Origin: Massilia alkalitolerans DSM 17462
GTDB lineage: Bacteria; Pseudomonadota; Gammaproteobacteria; Burkholderiales; Burkholderiaceae_D
Reading direction: 5' to 3'
DNA length: 64,000 bases
Assembly: GCF_000427785.1 (NCBI RefSeq)
Contig: NZ_ATYR01000011.1
Span: 62,291 to 126,290, forward strand
The position numbers and the translations under genes are program-made. Positions 50,625 to 60,624 of the stretch are shown in pieces. The number at the start of each line of letters is the position of its first letter. Position 1 is the stretch's first letter. Under the pieces are notes generated by a model. The model worked only from the letters and a program-made list of their open reading frames with translations, ran no database searches and was not told where the DNA came from.

Positions 50625-52184
50625 TCACGACTTCTTTTGGAACAGCGCATAGAACAAGCCGTCATGATCCTGCCCGGCACCGCTGGCTGGCAGCAGCTGG
50701 CCCGGCGCGTCGAGGCGGATGGCGTCGTGGCGGGCCGCAAACGCGGCAGCCTGCGCCTCCGATTCCTGGGGCCAGAGCGAACATGTCACAAACAACAATT
50801 TACCATTGGGCAGCAGCATCTGCCAAAGGTTGTCGAGTATTTTGCTAGAAAGTGTTGCAAGTTGGAGCGTGTCGGACTTGCGGCGCAGCCAGCGGATGTC
50901 CGGGTGGCGGCGCACGATGCCGGACGCCGTGCAGGGCACGTCGGCCAGGATGCGGTCGAACTGGCGGCCATCCCACCAGTCCGTGTCCTGGGCCTGGGCC
51001 GCGACCAGTCGCGCCGACAGGCCCAGGCGGCCCAGGTTGTCGCCCACGCGCGCCAGGCGCTGCGGATCGGCGTCGACCGAGGTCAGCTCGACGTCGGCAG
51101 CCTCGAGGATATGGCCGCTCTTGCCGCCCGGCGCCGCGCAGGCATCCAGCACGCGCATGCCGTCCCGCAGGTCGAGCAGCGGTGCGGCCAGCTGGGCGCC
51201 GGCGTCCTGGACCGACACCACGCCCTCGTGGAAGCCCGGGATCTGGCTGACGTTGACGGCCTGCGCCAGGCGCACGGCCGTGGGCCCCACCTGCTCGGCC
51301 GCGAATCCGGCGTCCGCCAGCGTCTTCAGGTAAGTGTCGACATCGGTACGGCGGCGGTTCACGCGCAGGGTCAGCGGCGGGTGCGCGTTGCCGGCCGCGA
51401 GGATGCTTTCCCACTCCGCCGGATAGGCGGCGCGGGTGCTGTCGATCCACCATTGCGGGTAGTTCCAGCGCGCCAGCGGCTGCTTCAGGGCTTGCTCCAG
51501 CAGGGCTTCGCGCTCGCGCAGGAAGCGGCGCAGCACGGCATTGACCATGGCCTTGGCATGGGCGAAGTCGGGGTGCCCGGCGGCGGCGTTGACGGCCTGG
51601 TCCACCACGGTGAAGGCTTCGTAGGGCGCCGGCGTTCCCGGCGGCGGGTCGAGCAGGGCCAGCGCGGCCGACAGCAGGCCGCCCAGCATCGGCGGCTCGG
51701 GCGCCTTGGTCGTCATCAGGCCCAGCAGGGTGTCGCTGCGGCCCAGCTGGCGCATGCTGCGGTAGGCGATGTCCTGGATCGCCCCGCGTGCCTGCGGCGT
51801 CACGTCGTAGGCCGTAAACACGCCGGCAAGCGCCTGCGGCAGCGCGGCGCCGGCGCGCACGCGCGCGATCGCATTGGCCGCGCCCAGCAGGGCCAGGGCC
51901 AGCGAATCGGCCTTCAGGTCGGGGCGGTAGTCGCGCTGCGGCGCCACTTTCGCTTCATGGCTCTGGCGCAGGCGCGGCGCCGCTGCTTCCGCTTTGTGCG
52001 CATGCTCGCGCTGCGGCGCGCGCGCGGGTTCGCGCATGGCTTCACGCTCGGCCGACGGACGGTAGGACGGCTTGGCGGCGGCTGCCTGGCCGGCGCCCTG
52101 GGGCCGCTCCCTGCCCTGCGGCGACGCGGAACGTGCCGGCTTGGCTTTCGGTTTCAGGGTGAGCGTCGGGCGCTTGTCGGTCAT
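50625..52184 (-). CDS. rsmB: 16S rRNA m5C967 methyltransferase, N-terminally extended
   Basis: 519 residues. NusB-like domain (about 125-250), then the methyltransferase core with DACAAPGGKSGHI and two catalytic Cys in DVPCTASG and TCSLWPQE. About 110 N-terminal residues rich in Lys/Arg/Ala/Pro precede the NusB-like part; E. coli RsmB has about 430 residues in all. The start at 52182-52184 is the in-frame ATG nearest the domain but still includes this tail. Confidence 0.93.
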   Translation of the reverse strand: MTDKRPTLTLKPKAKPARSASPQGRERPQGAGQAAAAKPSYRPSAEREAMREPARAPQREHAHKAEAAAPRLRQSHEAKVAPQRDYRPDLKADSLALALLGAANAIARVRAGAALPQALAGVFTAYDVTPQARGAIQDIAYRSMRQLGRSDTLLGLMTTKAPEPPMLGGLLSAALALLDPPPGTPAPYEAFTVVDQAVNAAAGHPDFAHAKAMVNAVLRRFLREREALLEQALKQPLARWNYPQWWIDSTRAAYPAEWESILAAGNAHPPLTLRVNRRRTDVDTYLKTLADAGFAAEQVGPTAVRLAQAVNVSQIPGFHEGVVSVQDAGAQLAAPLLDLRDGMRVLDACAAPGGKSGHILEAADVELTSVDADPQRLARVGDNLGRLGLSARLVAAQAQDTDWWDGRQFDRILADVPCTASGIVRRHPDIRWLRRKSDTLQLATLSSKILDNLWQMLLPNGKLLFVTCSLWPQESEAQAAAFAARHDAIRLDAPGQLLPASGAGQDHDGLFYALFQKKS

Positions 52185-52297
52185 GGCGGGTCGGTACAGT
52201 GAAAAATGGCCCTCATTGTAACGGCTTAGGCTTTGGTGCCGCTTAACGAAGCTGACAACTTGCCGCGGTGAACATATTGCGCGCTGCGCCAAACCAG

Positions 52298-52303
52298 TAT
52301 AAT
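52298..52303 (+). promoter_or_regulatory. Predicted -10 element for argS
   Basis: Perfect TATAAT about 54 bases before the argS ATG. No convincing -35 box (TTGCGC at 52277 gives a 15-base spacer). Confidence 0.5.
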
Positions 52304-52356
52304 GATTGCTGTTTGCCTGTCCGCAGGCCCGCCATTTTTATCAGATCGACATCCCC

Positions 52357-54096
52357 ATGCTCGCCCAACAAAAACAACAGATCGTTGCCCTGTTCCAGGC
52401 CGCCCTCGCGCCGATCGTCGCCGGCACCGACCTCACCCCCAACGTCGTATTGGAACGTCCACGCGATCCGAGCCACGGCGACATCGCCTGCAACATCGCC
52501 ATGCAGCTGGCCAAGCCGCTCAAGACCAATCCGCGCGAACTGGCCACCCGCCTGGTCGCCGCCCTGCTCGCCGAGCCCGGCGCCACCGGCCTGGTCGACT
52601 CGGCCGACGTGGCCGGCCCCGGCTTCATCAACCTGCGCGTCGCCGCAGGGGCCAAGCAGTCGGTCGTACGCACCGTGCTCGAACAGGGCGCCGCCTTTGG
52701 CCGCGGCAGCTCCGGCAAGGGCCACCACGCCATCATCGAATTCGTCTCGGCCAACCCGACCGGCCCGCTGCACGTGGGCCACGGCCGCCAGGCCGCGCTG
52801 GGCGACGCCCTGTCCTCGCTGTTCGAAGCGCAGGGCCACGACGTCACCCGCGAGTTCTACTACAACGACGCGGGCGTGCAGATCGCCACCCTCGCCACCT
52901 CGGTGCAGGCGCGCGCCAAAGGCTTCAAGCCGGGCGACGCCGAGTGGCCCGAGTCGGCCTACAACGGCGACTACATCGCCGACATCGCTGCCGACTTCCT
53001 GGCGAAAAAGACCGTCTCGGCCAGCGACGGCGAGCCGGCCACCGCATCGGGCAATGTCGACGACATCGAATCGATCCGCCGCTTCGCCGTGACCTACCTG
53101 CGCAACGAGCAGGACCAGGACCTGCAGGCCTTCGGCGTCAAGTTCGACAACTACTACCTCGAGTCCTCGCTGTACGCGGACGGCAAGGTGGAAGCGGCCG
53201 TGCAGGCCCTGGTCGACGCCGGCAAGACCTACGAGCAGGAAGGCGCGCTGTGGCTCAAGACCACCGACTACGGCGACGACAAGGACCGCGTGATGCGCAA
53301 GTCCGACGGCAGCTACACCTACTTCGTGCCGGACGTGGCCTACCACATCCAGAAATTCCGCCGCGGCTTCGACCAGGCCATCAACGTGCAGGGCAGCGAC
53401 CACCACGGCACCATCGCGCGCGTGCGCGCCGGCCTGCAGGCGGTGAACATCGGCATCCCGCAGGGCTATCCCGACTACGTGCTGCACAAGATGGTCACCG
53501 TGATGAAGAACGGCGAAGAGGTCAAGATCTCCAAGCGCGCCGGCTCCTACGTCACGGTGCGCGACCTGATCGAATGGTCGGGCAACGGCGACGTGACGCG
53601 CGGCCGCGACGCGGTGCGCTTCTTCCTCATCTCGCGCAAGGCCGACACCGAATTCGTGTTCGACGTCGATGTCGCGCTCAAGACCTCGGACGAGAATCCG
53701 GTGTACTACGTGCAGTACGCCCACGCCCGCATCTGCTCGGCGCTCGCCAACTGGGGCGGCGACGAAGCGCAACTGCCTGGCGCCGACCTGTCGCTGCTGA
53801 CCGAACCGCACGAAGCCAGCCTGCTGGCCAAGCTGTCGGCCTATCCGGAAATGCTGGAGCGCGCGAAGCTCGAACTGAGCCCGCACCACGTCGCCTTCTA
53901 CCTGCGCGAACTGGCCGGCGAGCTGCACAGCTACTACTTCGCCCACAAGTGGCTGCTGGACGACAACGAGCCCCTGAAGCTGGCGCGCCTGGCCCTGGCC
54001 CTGGCTACCCGCCAGGTGCTGCGCAACGGCCTGGCCCTGATCGGCGTGTCCGCCCCAAGCAAGATGGAACGCGCTCCAACTGAACCACAAGAGTAA
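52357..54096 (+). CDS. argS: Arginyl-tRNA synthetase
   Basis: 579 residues. N-terminal additional domain, [12 protein letters not shown] as HIGH motif, KISKRAG as the KMSK loop, and the DALR anticodon-binding domain at the C-terminus. It charges tRNA-Arg. Start at 52357; a longer frame from 52306 would add 17 residues and cover the predicted promoter start. Confidence 0.96.
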   Translation: MLAQQKQQIVALFQAALAPIVAGTDLTPNVVLERPRDPSHGDIACNIAMQLAKPLKTNPRELATRLVAALLAEPGATGLVDSADVAGPGFINLRVAAGAKQSVVRTVLEQGAAFGRGSSGKGHHAIIEFVSANPTGPLHVGHGRQAALGDALSSLFEAQGHDVTREFYYNDAGVQIATLATSVQARAKGFKPGDAEWPESAYNGDYIADIAADFLAKKTVSASDGEPATASGNVDDIESIRRFAVTYLRNEQDQDLQAFGVKFDNYYLESSLYADGKVEAAVQALVDAGKTYEQEGALWLKTTDYGDDKDRVMRKSDGSYTYFVPDVAYHIQKFRRGFDQAINVQGSDHHGTIARVRAGLQAVNIGIPQGYPDYVLHKMVTVMKNGEEVKISKRAGSYVTVRDLIEWSGNGDVTRGRDAVRFFLISRKADTEFVFDVDVALKTSDENPVYYVQYAHARICSALANWGGDEAQLPGADLSLLTEPHEASLLAKLSAYPEMLERAKLELSPHHVAFYLRELAGELHSYYFAHKWLLDDNEPLKLARLALALATRQVLRNGLALIGVSAPSKMERAPTEPQE

Positions 54097-54103
54097 TCGC
54101 AAC

Positions 54104-54793
54104 ATGACCGCCATCCGACCCTTCTCCCCGTTGCGCCAGCGCGGCAGCACCCTGACCGGCATCATCATCGGCCTGATCATCGGCCTGGGGATCGCGGTGG
54201 CGGTCGCGCTCGTGATCACCAAGGGCCAGTCGCCCTTCACCGACCGTTCCAACAAGATGGGCCGCCCGGCCGACCTCGAGCCGAGCCAGGCGAGCGATCC
54301 GAACAAGCCACTGTACGGCAACCGCGACGCCGCGCGCGAAGCCAACCGCCAGATCGCCGAACGCGCCAGCCGCCCGGCGCCGGAACCCGCACCGGCGCCG
54401 GCGCCGGCCGCAGCCGACGCCGATCCGCTGGGCCAGGCCATCGCCGGCATGCAGGGCGGCGCGCCTGCCGCACCGGCGGCTCCGGCAACGCCAAGCGCGG
54501 CTCCGGCCACCCCGGCCCCGGCAGCCACCGCGGCGGCGCCCGCCGCGGGCGGCGACGGCTACATCTACTACCTGCAGGCCGGCGCCTTCCGCGAGATGTC
54601 CGACGCCGAGAACACCCGCGCCAAGCTGGCGCTGCTCGGCTTCGAAGCGGCGATCACCGACCGCAGCACCGACAGCGGCGTGCTGCACCGCGTGCGTGTC
54701 GGCCCCTACAGCGGCCAGGAAACCGCGAACAAGGCGCGCGCCAAGCTGCTCGACAGCGGCATCGACGTCGCCGTCGTCCGTAGCCAGCGCTAA
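54104..54793 (+). CDS. FtsN-like SPOR-domain membrane protein
   Basis: 229 residues. One membrane helix (about 17-39), a Pro/Ala-rich linker, and a C-terminal SPOR domain (about 150-227: YYLQAGAFREMSDAENTRAKL). SPOR domains bind denuded glycan strands at division sites. Located 7 bases after argS, a conserved arrangement in Burkholderiales. Confidence 0.9.
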   Translation: MTAIRPFSPLRQRGSTLTGIIIGLIIGLGIAVAVALVITKGQSPFTDRSNKMGRPADLEPSQASDPNKPLYGNRDAAREANRQIAERASRPAPEPAPAPAPAAADADPLGQAIAGMQGGAPAAPAAPATPSAAPATPAPAATAAAPAAGGDGYIYYLQAGAFREMSDAENTRAKLALLGFEAAITDRSTDSGVLHRVRVGPYSGQETANKARAKLLDSGIDVAVVRSQR

Positions 54794-54820
54794 TCCCTTT
54801 CCATCCACCGAAGGATCCGC

Positions 54821-55483
54821 ATGAACCCGCTTCGCCGCCTGATCTGCTGCGCCGCCCTGCTCGCCGCGCCCGGCTTCGCCGCCTCTCCGGCCTCGCCGAA
54901 GGAAGGCGCCGAGTACCAGGTCCTGCCGGAAGCCCAGCCGACCGACAGCGGGCGCAGAATCGAGGTGATCGAGTTCTTCGCCTATTACTGCCCGCACTGC
55001 TATTCCTTCGAGCCCTACTTGGCCGACTGGGTCAAGAAACAGGGCGACCACATCGTGTTCCGGCGCGTGCACGTGCCGCGCGGCGCGCAGGTGGCGGCGC
55101 AGCAGCGCCTGTTCTTCACGCTCGAATCGCTCGGCCTGCTCGAGCAGTTCCACGGCAAGGTCTTCAATGCCTACCACGTCGAGCGCGTCGGCTTCACCCA
55201 GGACGAGCAGGTGTTCGACTGGGCCAGCCGCGCCGGCATCGACCGCGCCAAGTTCATCGACACCTACCGCTCCTTCGGCGTGCAGGCCAAAGTGCGCCGC
55301 GCGCAGGCGATGATGGAGGCCTACCGCATCACCCACTGGCCGATGATCGCGATCGACGGCCGCTTCCTGACCTCGCCCGGCATGGTCGGCGAATCCGGCA
55401 ACGTCAGCGGCAACGACGCCCTGCAGGGCACCCTGCAGGTGATGGACACGCTGGTCGCGCGCGCCAAAGCAGACAAGAAGTGA
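54821..55483 (+). CDS. dsbA: Periplasmic thiol:disulfide oxidoreductase DsbA
   Basis: 220 residues with signal peptide ending near FAAS (20-22). EFFAYYCPHCYSFEP carries the CPHC active site (57-60), and the cis-Pro segment reads THWPMIAIDG. Introduces disulfides into exported proteins. GAAGGA precedes the ATG. Its TGA overlaps the GTG of the next gene. Confidence 0.95.
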   Translation: MNPLRRLICCAALLAAPGFAASPASPKEGAEYQVLPEAQPTDSGRRIEVIEFFAYYCPHCYSFEPYLADWVKKQGDHIVFRRVHVPRGAQVAAQQRLFFTLESLGLLEQFHGKVFNAYHVERVGFTQDEQVFDWASRAGIDRAKFIDTYRSFGVQAKVRRAQAMMEAYRITHWPMIAIDGRFLTSPGMVGESGNVSGNDALQGTLQVMDTLVARAKADKK

Positions 55484-56265
55484 GCTTGCCGGCAGACCGG
55501 GTATTCATCACCGGCGCCTCGAGCGGCATCGGCGCGGCGCTGGCGCGCGAATACGCGGCGCGCGGCGCATCCCTCGGCCTGCTGGCGCGGCGCCGCTCGC
55601 TGCTGGAAGAACTCGCCGCCAGCCTCCCCCACCCCGAACGCCACCGCATCTACGCGGCCGACGTCACCGACCATGACGCCGTGGCCGCCGCCGCCGCCGA
55701 CTTCATCGCGGCCAAGGGCGGCGCCGACATCGTCATCGCCAGCGCCGGCATCTCGCACGGCACCCTCACCGAGCGCCCCGCCGACCTGGCGGTGTTCGAC
55801 GCCGTGTTCGCCACCAATGTCAATGCCACCGTCGCCACCTTCGCGCCCTTCATCGCTTCCATGAAAGCCCAACAGGGCCCGCGCCGCCTGGTCGGGATCG
55901 GCAGCGTGGCGGGCATCCGCGGCATGCGCGGCGCCGGCGCCTACTGCGCCTCCAAGGCCGCGGTGCACAGCTACTGCGAATCGCTGCGCCTGGAACTGCG
56001 TGCCTCCGGCATCAAGGTGGTTACCATCGCTCCCGGTTATATCGACACTCCCATGACCCGCAAGAACCGTTTTCCCATGCCCTTCCTGATGCCCGCCGAA
56101 CGCTTCGCCACCCAGGCAGCCAAGGTCATCGCGCGCGGTTCCAGCTACCGCGTGCTGCCCTGGCAAATGGGCGTCGCGGCCAAGCTGCTGCGCCTGCTGC
56201 CGAATCCCTTGTTCGATCTCGCGTTCTCGCGCGCTCCGACAAAACAGCGCCAGGGGGAAGCATGA
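55480..56265 (+). CDS. Short-chain dehydrogenase/reductase
   Basis: 261 residues. NAD(P) motif TGASSGIG (11-18), NAG-like ASAG, catalytic Ser142, Tyr155 and Lys159 (YCASK). Resembles SDR membrane-lipid or YbbO-like enzymes, but substrate is unknown. It starts with GTG overlapping dsbA's TGA (GTGA) and its stop overlaps the birA start (ATGA), so it belongs to this operon. Confidence 0.92.
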   Translation: MSLPADRVFITGASSGIGAALAREYAARGASLGLLARRRSLLEELAASLPHPERHRIYAADVTDHDAVAAAAADFIAAKGGADIVIASAGISHGTLTERPADLAVFDAVFATNVNATVATFAPFIASMKAQQGPRRLVGIGSVAGIRGMRGAGAYCASKAAVHSYCESLRLELRASGIKVVTIAPGYIDTPMTRKNRFPMPFLMPAERFATQAAKVIARGSSYRVLPWQMGVAAKLLRLLPNPLFDLAFSRAPTKQRQGEA

Positions 56266-57035
56266 ACGCCGCGAATATCTTCTCCTTGTCCCGTTCCGGC
56301 GTACGGGTCGAAGTCGTGCCGGAGACCGGCTCGACCAACGCCGACCTGCTGGCGCGCGCCGCGCAGCTCAGCGAGCCGGTGCTGCTGGTCGCCGAGCACC
56401 AGAGCGCCGGCCGCGGACGCGCCGGCCGCAGCTGGCTCTCTTCCAGCGAGAATTCGCTGACCTTTTCGCTGGCCTGGAAGTTCGAGGGCGGCCTGCAGGG
56501 GCTCACCGGCCTGCCGCTGGCGATCGGCGTGGCGCTGGGCGACGCGCTCGGGCAGCTCGGCGTGCATATCCAGCTCAAGTGGCCGAACGACGTGCTCAAG
56601 GACGGCGACAAGCTGGCCGGGATCCTGATCGAGACCCAGTCGGCGTCAAGTGACAGCGGCGGCGGCACCTGGGCCGTGATCGGCATCGGCCTGAACCTCG
56701 TCATGCCGGACGAAGTGGAAGCGCAACTCGGGCGCAGCGCCGCCGGCGCGCCCTGGCTGGCGCGCATGGACCGCGACCGGCTGATAGCCGCCCTGCTCGA
56801 CGCCCTGGCCGACGCGCTGCGCCTGTTCGCCAGCCAGGGCTTCGCCGCCTTCAGCGCGCGCTGGAACCTGCGCCATGCCTGGCAGGGCCGCGCCGTCGTC
56901 ATCCTCGACAACGGCAAGGTGCTGCAGGAAGGCCTGGCGGCGGGCGTCGACGACGCCGGCCGGCTGCTGCTGGACACCGCCGAGGGACGCACGAGCGTGC
57001 TGGCGGGCGACGTGTCGCTGCGGCTCAGCGAGTGA
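56262..57035 (+). CDS. birA: Biotin--[acetyl-CoA-carboxylase] ligase
   Basis: 257 residues. HQSAGRGRAGRSWLS biotin/ATP loop, KWPNDVL and a C-terminal SH3-like cap. The DNA-binding winged helix of E. coli BirA is missing, so it is the group I enzyme, without repressor role. Followed by coaX after 7 bases. Confidence 0.95.
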   Translation: MNAANIFSLSRSGVRVEVVPETGSTNADLLARAAQLSEPVLLVAEHQSAGRGRAGRSWLSSSENSLTFSLAWKFEGGLQGLTGLPLAIGVALGDALGQLGVHIQLKWPNDVLKDGDKLAGILIETQSASSDSGGGTWAVIGIGLNLVMPDEVEAQLGRSAAGAPWLARMDRDRLIAALLDALADALRLFASQGFAAFSARWNLRHAWQGRAVVILDNGKVLQEGLAAGVDDAGRLLLDTAEGRTSVLAGDVSLRLSE

Positions 57036-57042
57036 GACGAGC

Positions 57043-57768
57043 ATGAACCTGCTGCTGATCGACGCGGGCAATACCCGCATCAAGTGGGCGATCGCGGCGC
57101 CCGGCGCGGCGCTGGGCGCCTGGACGCTGATCGACGCGGTCTCGCATGCCGGACTCGATGGCGCCGCCGATACCTGGCGCCGGGCCGGCGTGGCCCGCGC
57201 CATCGTCTCGAACGTGGCCGGCGCCGCCGTGCGCGAACGCATCGCGCAGGCGCTGCCAAGGGGAATCACGGTCGAGTGGTTCGCCTCCACCGCGGAGCGC
57301 GCCGGCCTGCAGAACGGCTACCGCAACCCGGGCCAGCTTGGCTGCGACCGCTTCGCCGCCGCCATCGGCGCGCGCGCGCTGGCGCCCGGGCAGGACCTGA
57401 TCGTGGCGACCTGCGGCACCGCGACCACGGTCGATGCCGTGACAAAGGATGGCCGCTTCATCGGCGGCATGATCCTGCCGGGCCTGGCCCTGATGGCCGG
57501 CTCGCTGGCCCGCAATACGGCCCAGCTGCCCCAGGTGACGCCGGGCGCGGCCCCACCGCCGCTCTTCGGCGACAACACCGACGACGCGATCGTCTCCGGC
57601 GTCCTGTCGGCCCAGGCCGGCGCCATCGAGCGCGCCTGCGCGGCGCACGCCGCCACGGCATGCATCGTTTCCGGCGGCGCGGCGCCGTATATCGCGCCGG
57701 TCCTCAAGTTCTCCTGCCTGCTGGTCGATAACATCGTACTGGTCGGACTGCACGCGGCGGCCGCCTGA
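57043..57768 (+). CDS. coaX: Type III pantothenate kinase
   Basis: 241 residues. MNLLLIDAGNTRIKWA (phosphate 1 loop), NPGQLGCDRF and CGTATTVDAV motifs, an ASKHA-fold enzyme for the first step of CoA synthesis, resistant to CoA feedback. Start at 57043 is the only good one. Confidence 0.95.
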   Translation: MNLLLIDAGNTRIKWAIAAPGAALGAWTLIDAVSHAGLDGAADTWRRAGVARAIVSNVAGAAVRERIAQALPRGITVEWFASTAERAGLQNGYRNPGQLGCDRFAAAIGARALAPGQDLIVATCGTATTVDAVTKDGRFIGGMILPGLALMAGSLARNTAQLPQVTPGAAPPPLFGDNTDDAIVSGVLSAQAGAIERACAAHAATACIVSGGAAPYIAPVLKFSCLLVDNIVLVGLHAAAA

Positions 57769-57784
57769 GGATGGGGGAGCGCAC

Positions 57785-58498
57785 TTGTTGAAATTCGTAT
57801 TCTGGGCACTGCTGGCGCTGAACGCCCTGCTGCTGGCCTACGGCCAGGGCTATCTCGGCACGCTCGAGGGCGGCGAGCGCGAGCCGCAGCGCCTGAAGAA
57901 CCAGCTGGCCGCCGAGCGCATGGTGATGCTCAGCGCACTTGAAGCACGCGCGGCCGCCGAGACGGCGGCGGCGCCGGAAACGCCTGAAGCGCCGCCCGCC
58001 GAACCCGTCCCAGTGGCCGCGCCACAGGTAGAGACGGTTGCCTGCACCCAGGTTGGCGCCTTCGCGGCAGCCGACGCGCGCCGCTTCGACACCCGCATCG
58101 CCCGCCTCGACCTGGGCGCACGCGCCGCGCGCACGGCCGTGCCCTTCCAGGAAATCACCAGCCACCTGGTCTACCTGCCGCCGAACGGCGGCAAGGAAGG
58201 CGCCGAGCGCCGCGTGGCCGAGCTGAAGGAAAAAGGCGTGCAGAACTTCTTCGTGATGCAGGGCGACTCGCCGCTCAGGTGGGCGGTGTCGCTGGGCGTG
58301 TTCAAGACCGAGACGGCCGCGCAGGGCCTGGTGGCGGCGCTCGGCAAACAGGGCGTGCGTGGAGTGCGGGTGCTGCCGCGCGGGCCGCAGGGCACGCGCG
58401 CGGCCTGGCAATTCCGCTACCTGACGCCGGACGAGCGCGCCCGCGTGGCGGGCATTGCCGACGATTTCGCCGGGGTGCAGCTGCGGCGCTGCGATTGA
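57785..58498 (+). CDS. SPOR-domain-like membrane protein
   Basis: 237 residues starting at TTG 57785 (or the next TTG) with GGGGGAG upstream. One N-terminal helix (about 3-20), an acidic/Ala/Pro linker, then two parts with SPOR-like pattern: a Cys-containing CTQVGAFAAADARRFD region (about 80-125) and AVSLGVFKTETAAQGLVAAL (about 162-185). Conserved downstream of coaX in this family. Role at the envelope is inferred. Confidence 0.85.
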   Translation: MLKFVFWALLALNALLLAYGQGYLGTLEGGEREPQRLKNQLAAERMVMLSALEARAAAETAAAPETPEAPPAEPVPVAAPQVETVACTQVGAFAAADARRFDTRIARLDLGARAARTAVPFQEITSHLVYLPPNGGKEGAERRVAELKEKGVQNFFVMQGDSPLRWAVSLGVFKTETAAQGLVAALGKQGVRGVRVLPRGPQGTRAAWQFRYLTPDERARVAGIADDFAGVQLRRCD

Positions 58499-58515
58499 GC
58501 AGACAGGACCCTGGA

Positions 58516-59592
58516 CTACACCAGAGCGGGCACGCCAGCCGAAGCCGATTGCGCAAGCGCGCGGATCACCGTGCCGGTCACCTGCGCGACCACGCCGAGA
58601 TCGGCATTGAGGCTGTCCGGCATGGATATGCCCGACAGGCGAAAACGGTCGGACTCGAATTCACAGGCCCAGCGACTTTCGATCACCTGCCGGAGCAAGG
58701 CCAGATCGCAGCCACCGCGCGGGACAAGCTTCAACTCCCAGCCGCTCAGGGTCACGATGGTATCCACGCCGACACGGCCATACGGCAGGCTGACATCGAC
58801 ATAGAAGGTGTCACGGAACAGGGCGTCTCCGTCGCGGTGATAGGCGCCATCGCTGACCACGCCGCTGCCCAGCAAATCTGCGCATTCGCTTCGCATTACC
58901 TGGTGCAAGCCATTCAGCTTTTCTCTCAGGTGCGCCCGCAGGTTGGTGATCTCGCGCTGCAGGTCGGCCAGTTGCTGTTCGTTCTCTGCAAAAAATTGGA
59001 TAGTGTCCATGTCAAAACGGCTTCCTCGTGCCAGATTGTCGATCGTCTTGGTCAAGTCGATCAACAGATGCCAGTAGCGAGGGGATGCCCGCTCGGCATA
59101 TTGCCCCATGAGGGGGCGCAGTGCGGCAAACAGCTGCGCATAGGTAATCGTGCGGTAGCCGAGCCGGACCAGTTCGGCGCGGCGCGAAGCGCCTGCCTCC
59201 GCATGCAAGGCCAGCAGCACGAAATGACGCTGTTGGCGGGGATAGCGCCTCTCCATCACCTGCACATAGCGCTCGAAGGGGTTGGCCTCGGCATGGTGAT
59301 AGATCTTGTTCTCGATGGCGAATGCCTGGGATGTTCCTGCCACCACGATATCGATGTGCTCGACCTCGGTCTCGACCGTCACGTCGGCATCCAGGTGCTC
59401 GATGCCGAGCGCGGATTGCATTGCACGCAACAGCAGGTCGTTCAAGCCATGCTCGGCCTGGGGATTGAAGAAAAACGCCAGGAAGTTGCTGATTACCTGC
59501 TCATAATGCGGGAAACCGCCGATCTCAAGAAAGGTCGGCTCGGCCGGTCGACGCTGGAGGGCGGCAAATTGGGCGATCAAATCGTGGTACAT
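58516..59592 (-). CDS. PD-(D/E)XK nuclease-superfamily protein
   Basis: 358 residues, no signal peptide. Glu31 in YEQVISNFLAFFFNP, Asp81 in EHIDIVVAG and Glu94-x-Lys96 in AFAIENKIYHH reproduce the PD-(D/E)XK metal site of the PDDEXK_4-type family. The C-terminal 200 residues include a coiled-coil-like segment (about 205-235). Such proteins are often found in defence or accessory loci. It lies 16 bases after rlpA in the same direction, so is probably read through from the wall operon. Substrate unknown. Confidence 0.82.
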   Translation of the reverse strand: MYHDLIAQFAALQRRPAEPTFLEIGGFPHYEQVISNFLAFFFNPQAEHGLNDLLLRAMQSALGIEHLDADVTVETEVEHIDIVVAGTSQAFAIENKIYHHAEANPFERYVQVMERRYPRQQRHFVLLALHAEAGASRRAELVRLGYRTITYAQLFAALRPLMGQYAERASPRYWHLLIDLTKTIDNLARGSRFDMDTIQFFAENEQQLADLQREITNLRAHLREKLNGLHQVMRSECADLLGSGVVSDGAYHRDGDALFRDTFYVDVSLPYGRVGVDTIVTLSGWELKLVPRGGCDLALLRQVIESRWACEFESDRFRLSGISMPDSLNADLGVVAQVTGTVIRALAQSASAGVPALV

Positions 59593-59608
59593 GGCTTGGA
59601 ACCCGTCA

Positions 59609-60607
59609 CTAGCGCTTTACCACGATCGGCTTCAGTCCGAACGAGGACGGCACCGCTTGCGCGGCCGCCGCCGCATCCTCGCGGCTGCCGAACGGCCCGC
59701 CGTACAGGCGGTTCACCGAACCCACCTTCACCACTTCGAGCTTGCCGACTTCGATGCCGGCATCGATCAGCTTTTCGCTCATGGCTTCCGCGGTGCCGGA
59801 GCGGCTGTAGGCGCCAAGCTGGACATAGAAGCTGCCGCGCGGGACCAGCTTGGGCACCACCTCGGCCACGGCCGCGCTGTCGGTGCGCACGCGGTCTTCC
59901 AGCATCAGCGCCGTGATTTCCGGCGGCGCCGATTGCGCTTCGGAAGTGGCGACGCGGCGCTCCGAGGCCATGCGGATCGGATCGTCCGGGAACAGGCGCT
60001 CGACATGGACTTCGTGGCTGCCCTTGCCCAGCAGGCCGAGCTTGAGCGCCGCCGTGTAGGACACGTCGACGATGCGGCTGGCGTGGAAGGGACCGCGGTC
60101 ATTGATGCGCACCACCACCGACTTGCCGGTCTCGACGCTGGTGATGCGTGCGAAGGAAGGAATCGGCAGCGTCGGATGCGCCGCCGTCATCTTGTACATG
60201 TCGTAGAGTTCGCCGGACGAGGTCTTCTGGCCGTGGAACTTCACGCCGTACCAGCTGGCGACGCCACGCTGCACGAAGGGATCCTGGTGCAGGATCGGGG
60301 TATAGGTCTGGCCGAATACCGAGTAGGGACGATTGGCCCAGCGCGAATAGGGTTCGGCCTTGACCACCGCATCGGGCAGGTCCATCAGACCCGCCGGCGG
60401 ATTCAGGCCGGGGCCGTCGTCCTTGTAGTAGCCGCCGCGGCCGGAATTGGCGGGCGGCAGCTTGGGCAGTTCGCCGACCTTCGCCTTGGGATGCTTCCAC
60501 GGCAAAGGAATCAAGCTTTTGCGCTCGCCGGTGTCGGTGGTGCTGCAGCCGGTGGCGAAGATGGCCAGTGCGATGACCGTGGCAAGTTGTTTTCTTGGAA
60601 CGGCCAT
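59609..60607 (-). CDS. rlpA: RlpA-family septal lytic transglycosylase, lipoprotein
   Basis: 332 residues. Lipoprotein signal with lipobox ATGC (Cys21). Double-psi beta-barrel domain (about 112-200): GVASWYGVKFHGQKTSSGE, AAHPTLP and RINDRGPFHASRI carry the Glu, His and Asp used by Pseudomonas RlpA. A C-terminal SPOR domain (about 255-328) targets denuded glycan. All catalytic residues are present, so active enzyme is likely. Confidence 0.94.
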   Translation of the reverse strand: MAVPRKQLATVIALAIFATGCSTTDTGERKSLIPLPWKHPKAKVGELPKLPPANSGRGGYYKDDGPGLNPPAGLMDLPDAVVKAEPYSRWANRPYSVFGQTYTPILHQDPFVQRGVASWYGVKFHGQKTSSGELYDMYKMTAAHPTLPIPSFARITSVETGKSVVVRINDRGPFHASRIVDVSYTAALKLGLLGKGSHEVHVERLFPDDPIRMASERRVATSEAQSAPPEITALMLEDRVRTDSAAVAEVVPKLVPRGSFYVQLGAYSRSGTAEAMSEKLIDAGIEVGKLEVVKVGSVNRLYGGPFGSREDAAAAAQAVPSSFGLKPIVVKR

Positions 60608-60624
60608 GCGCGGTCCTTGTTAAA

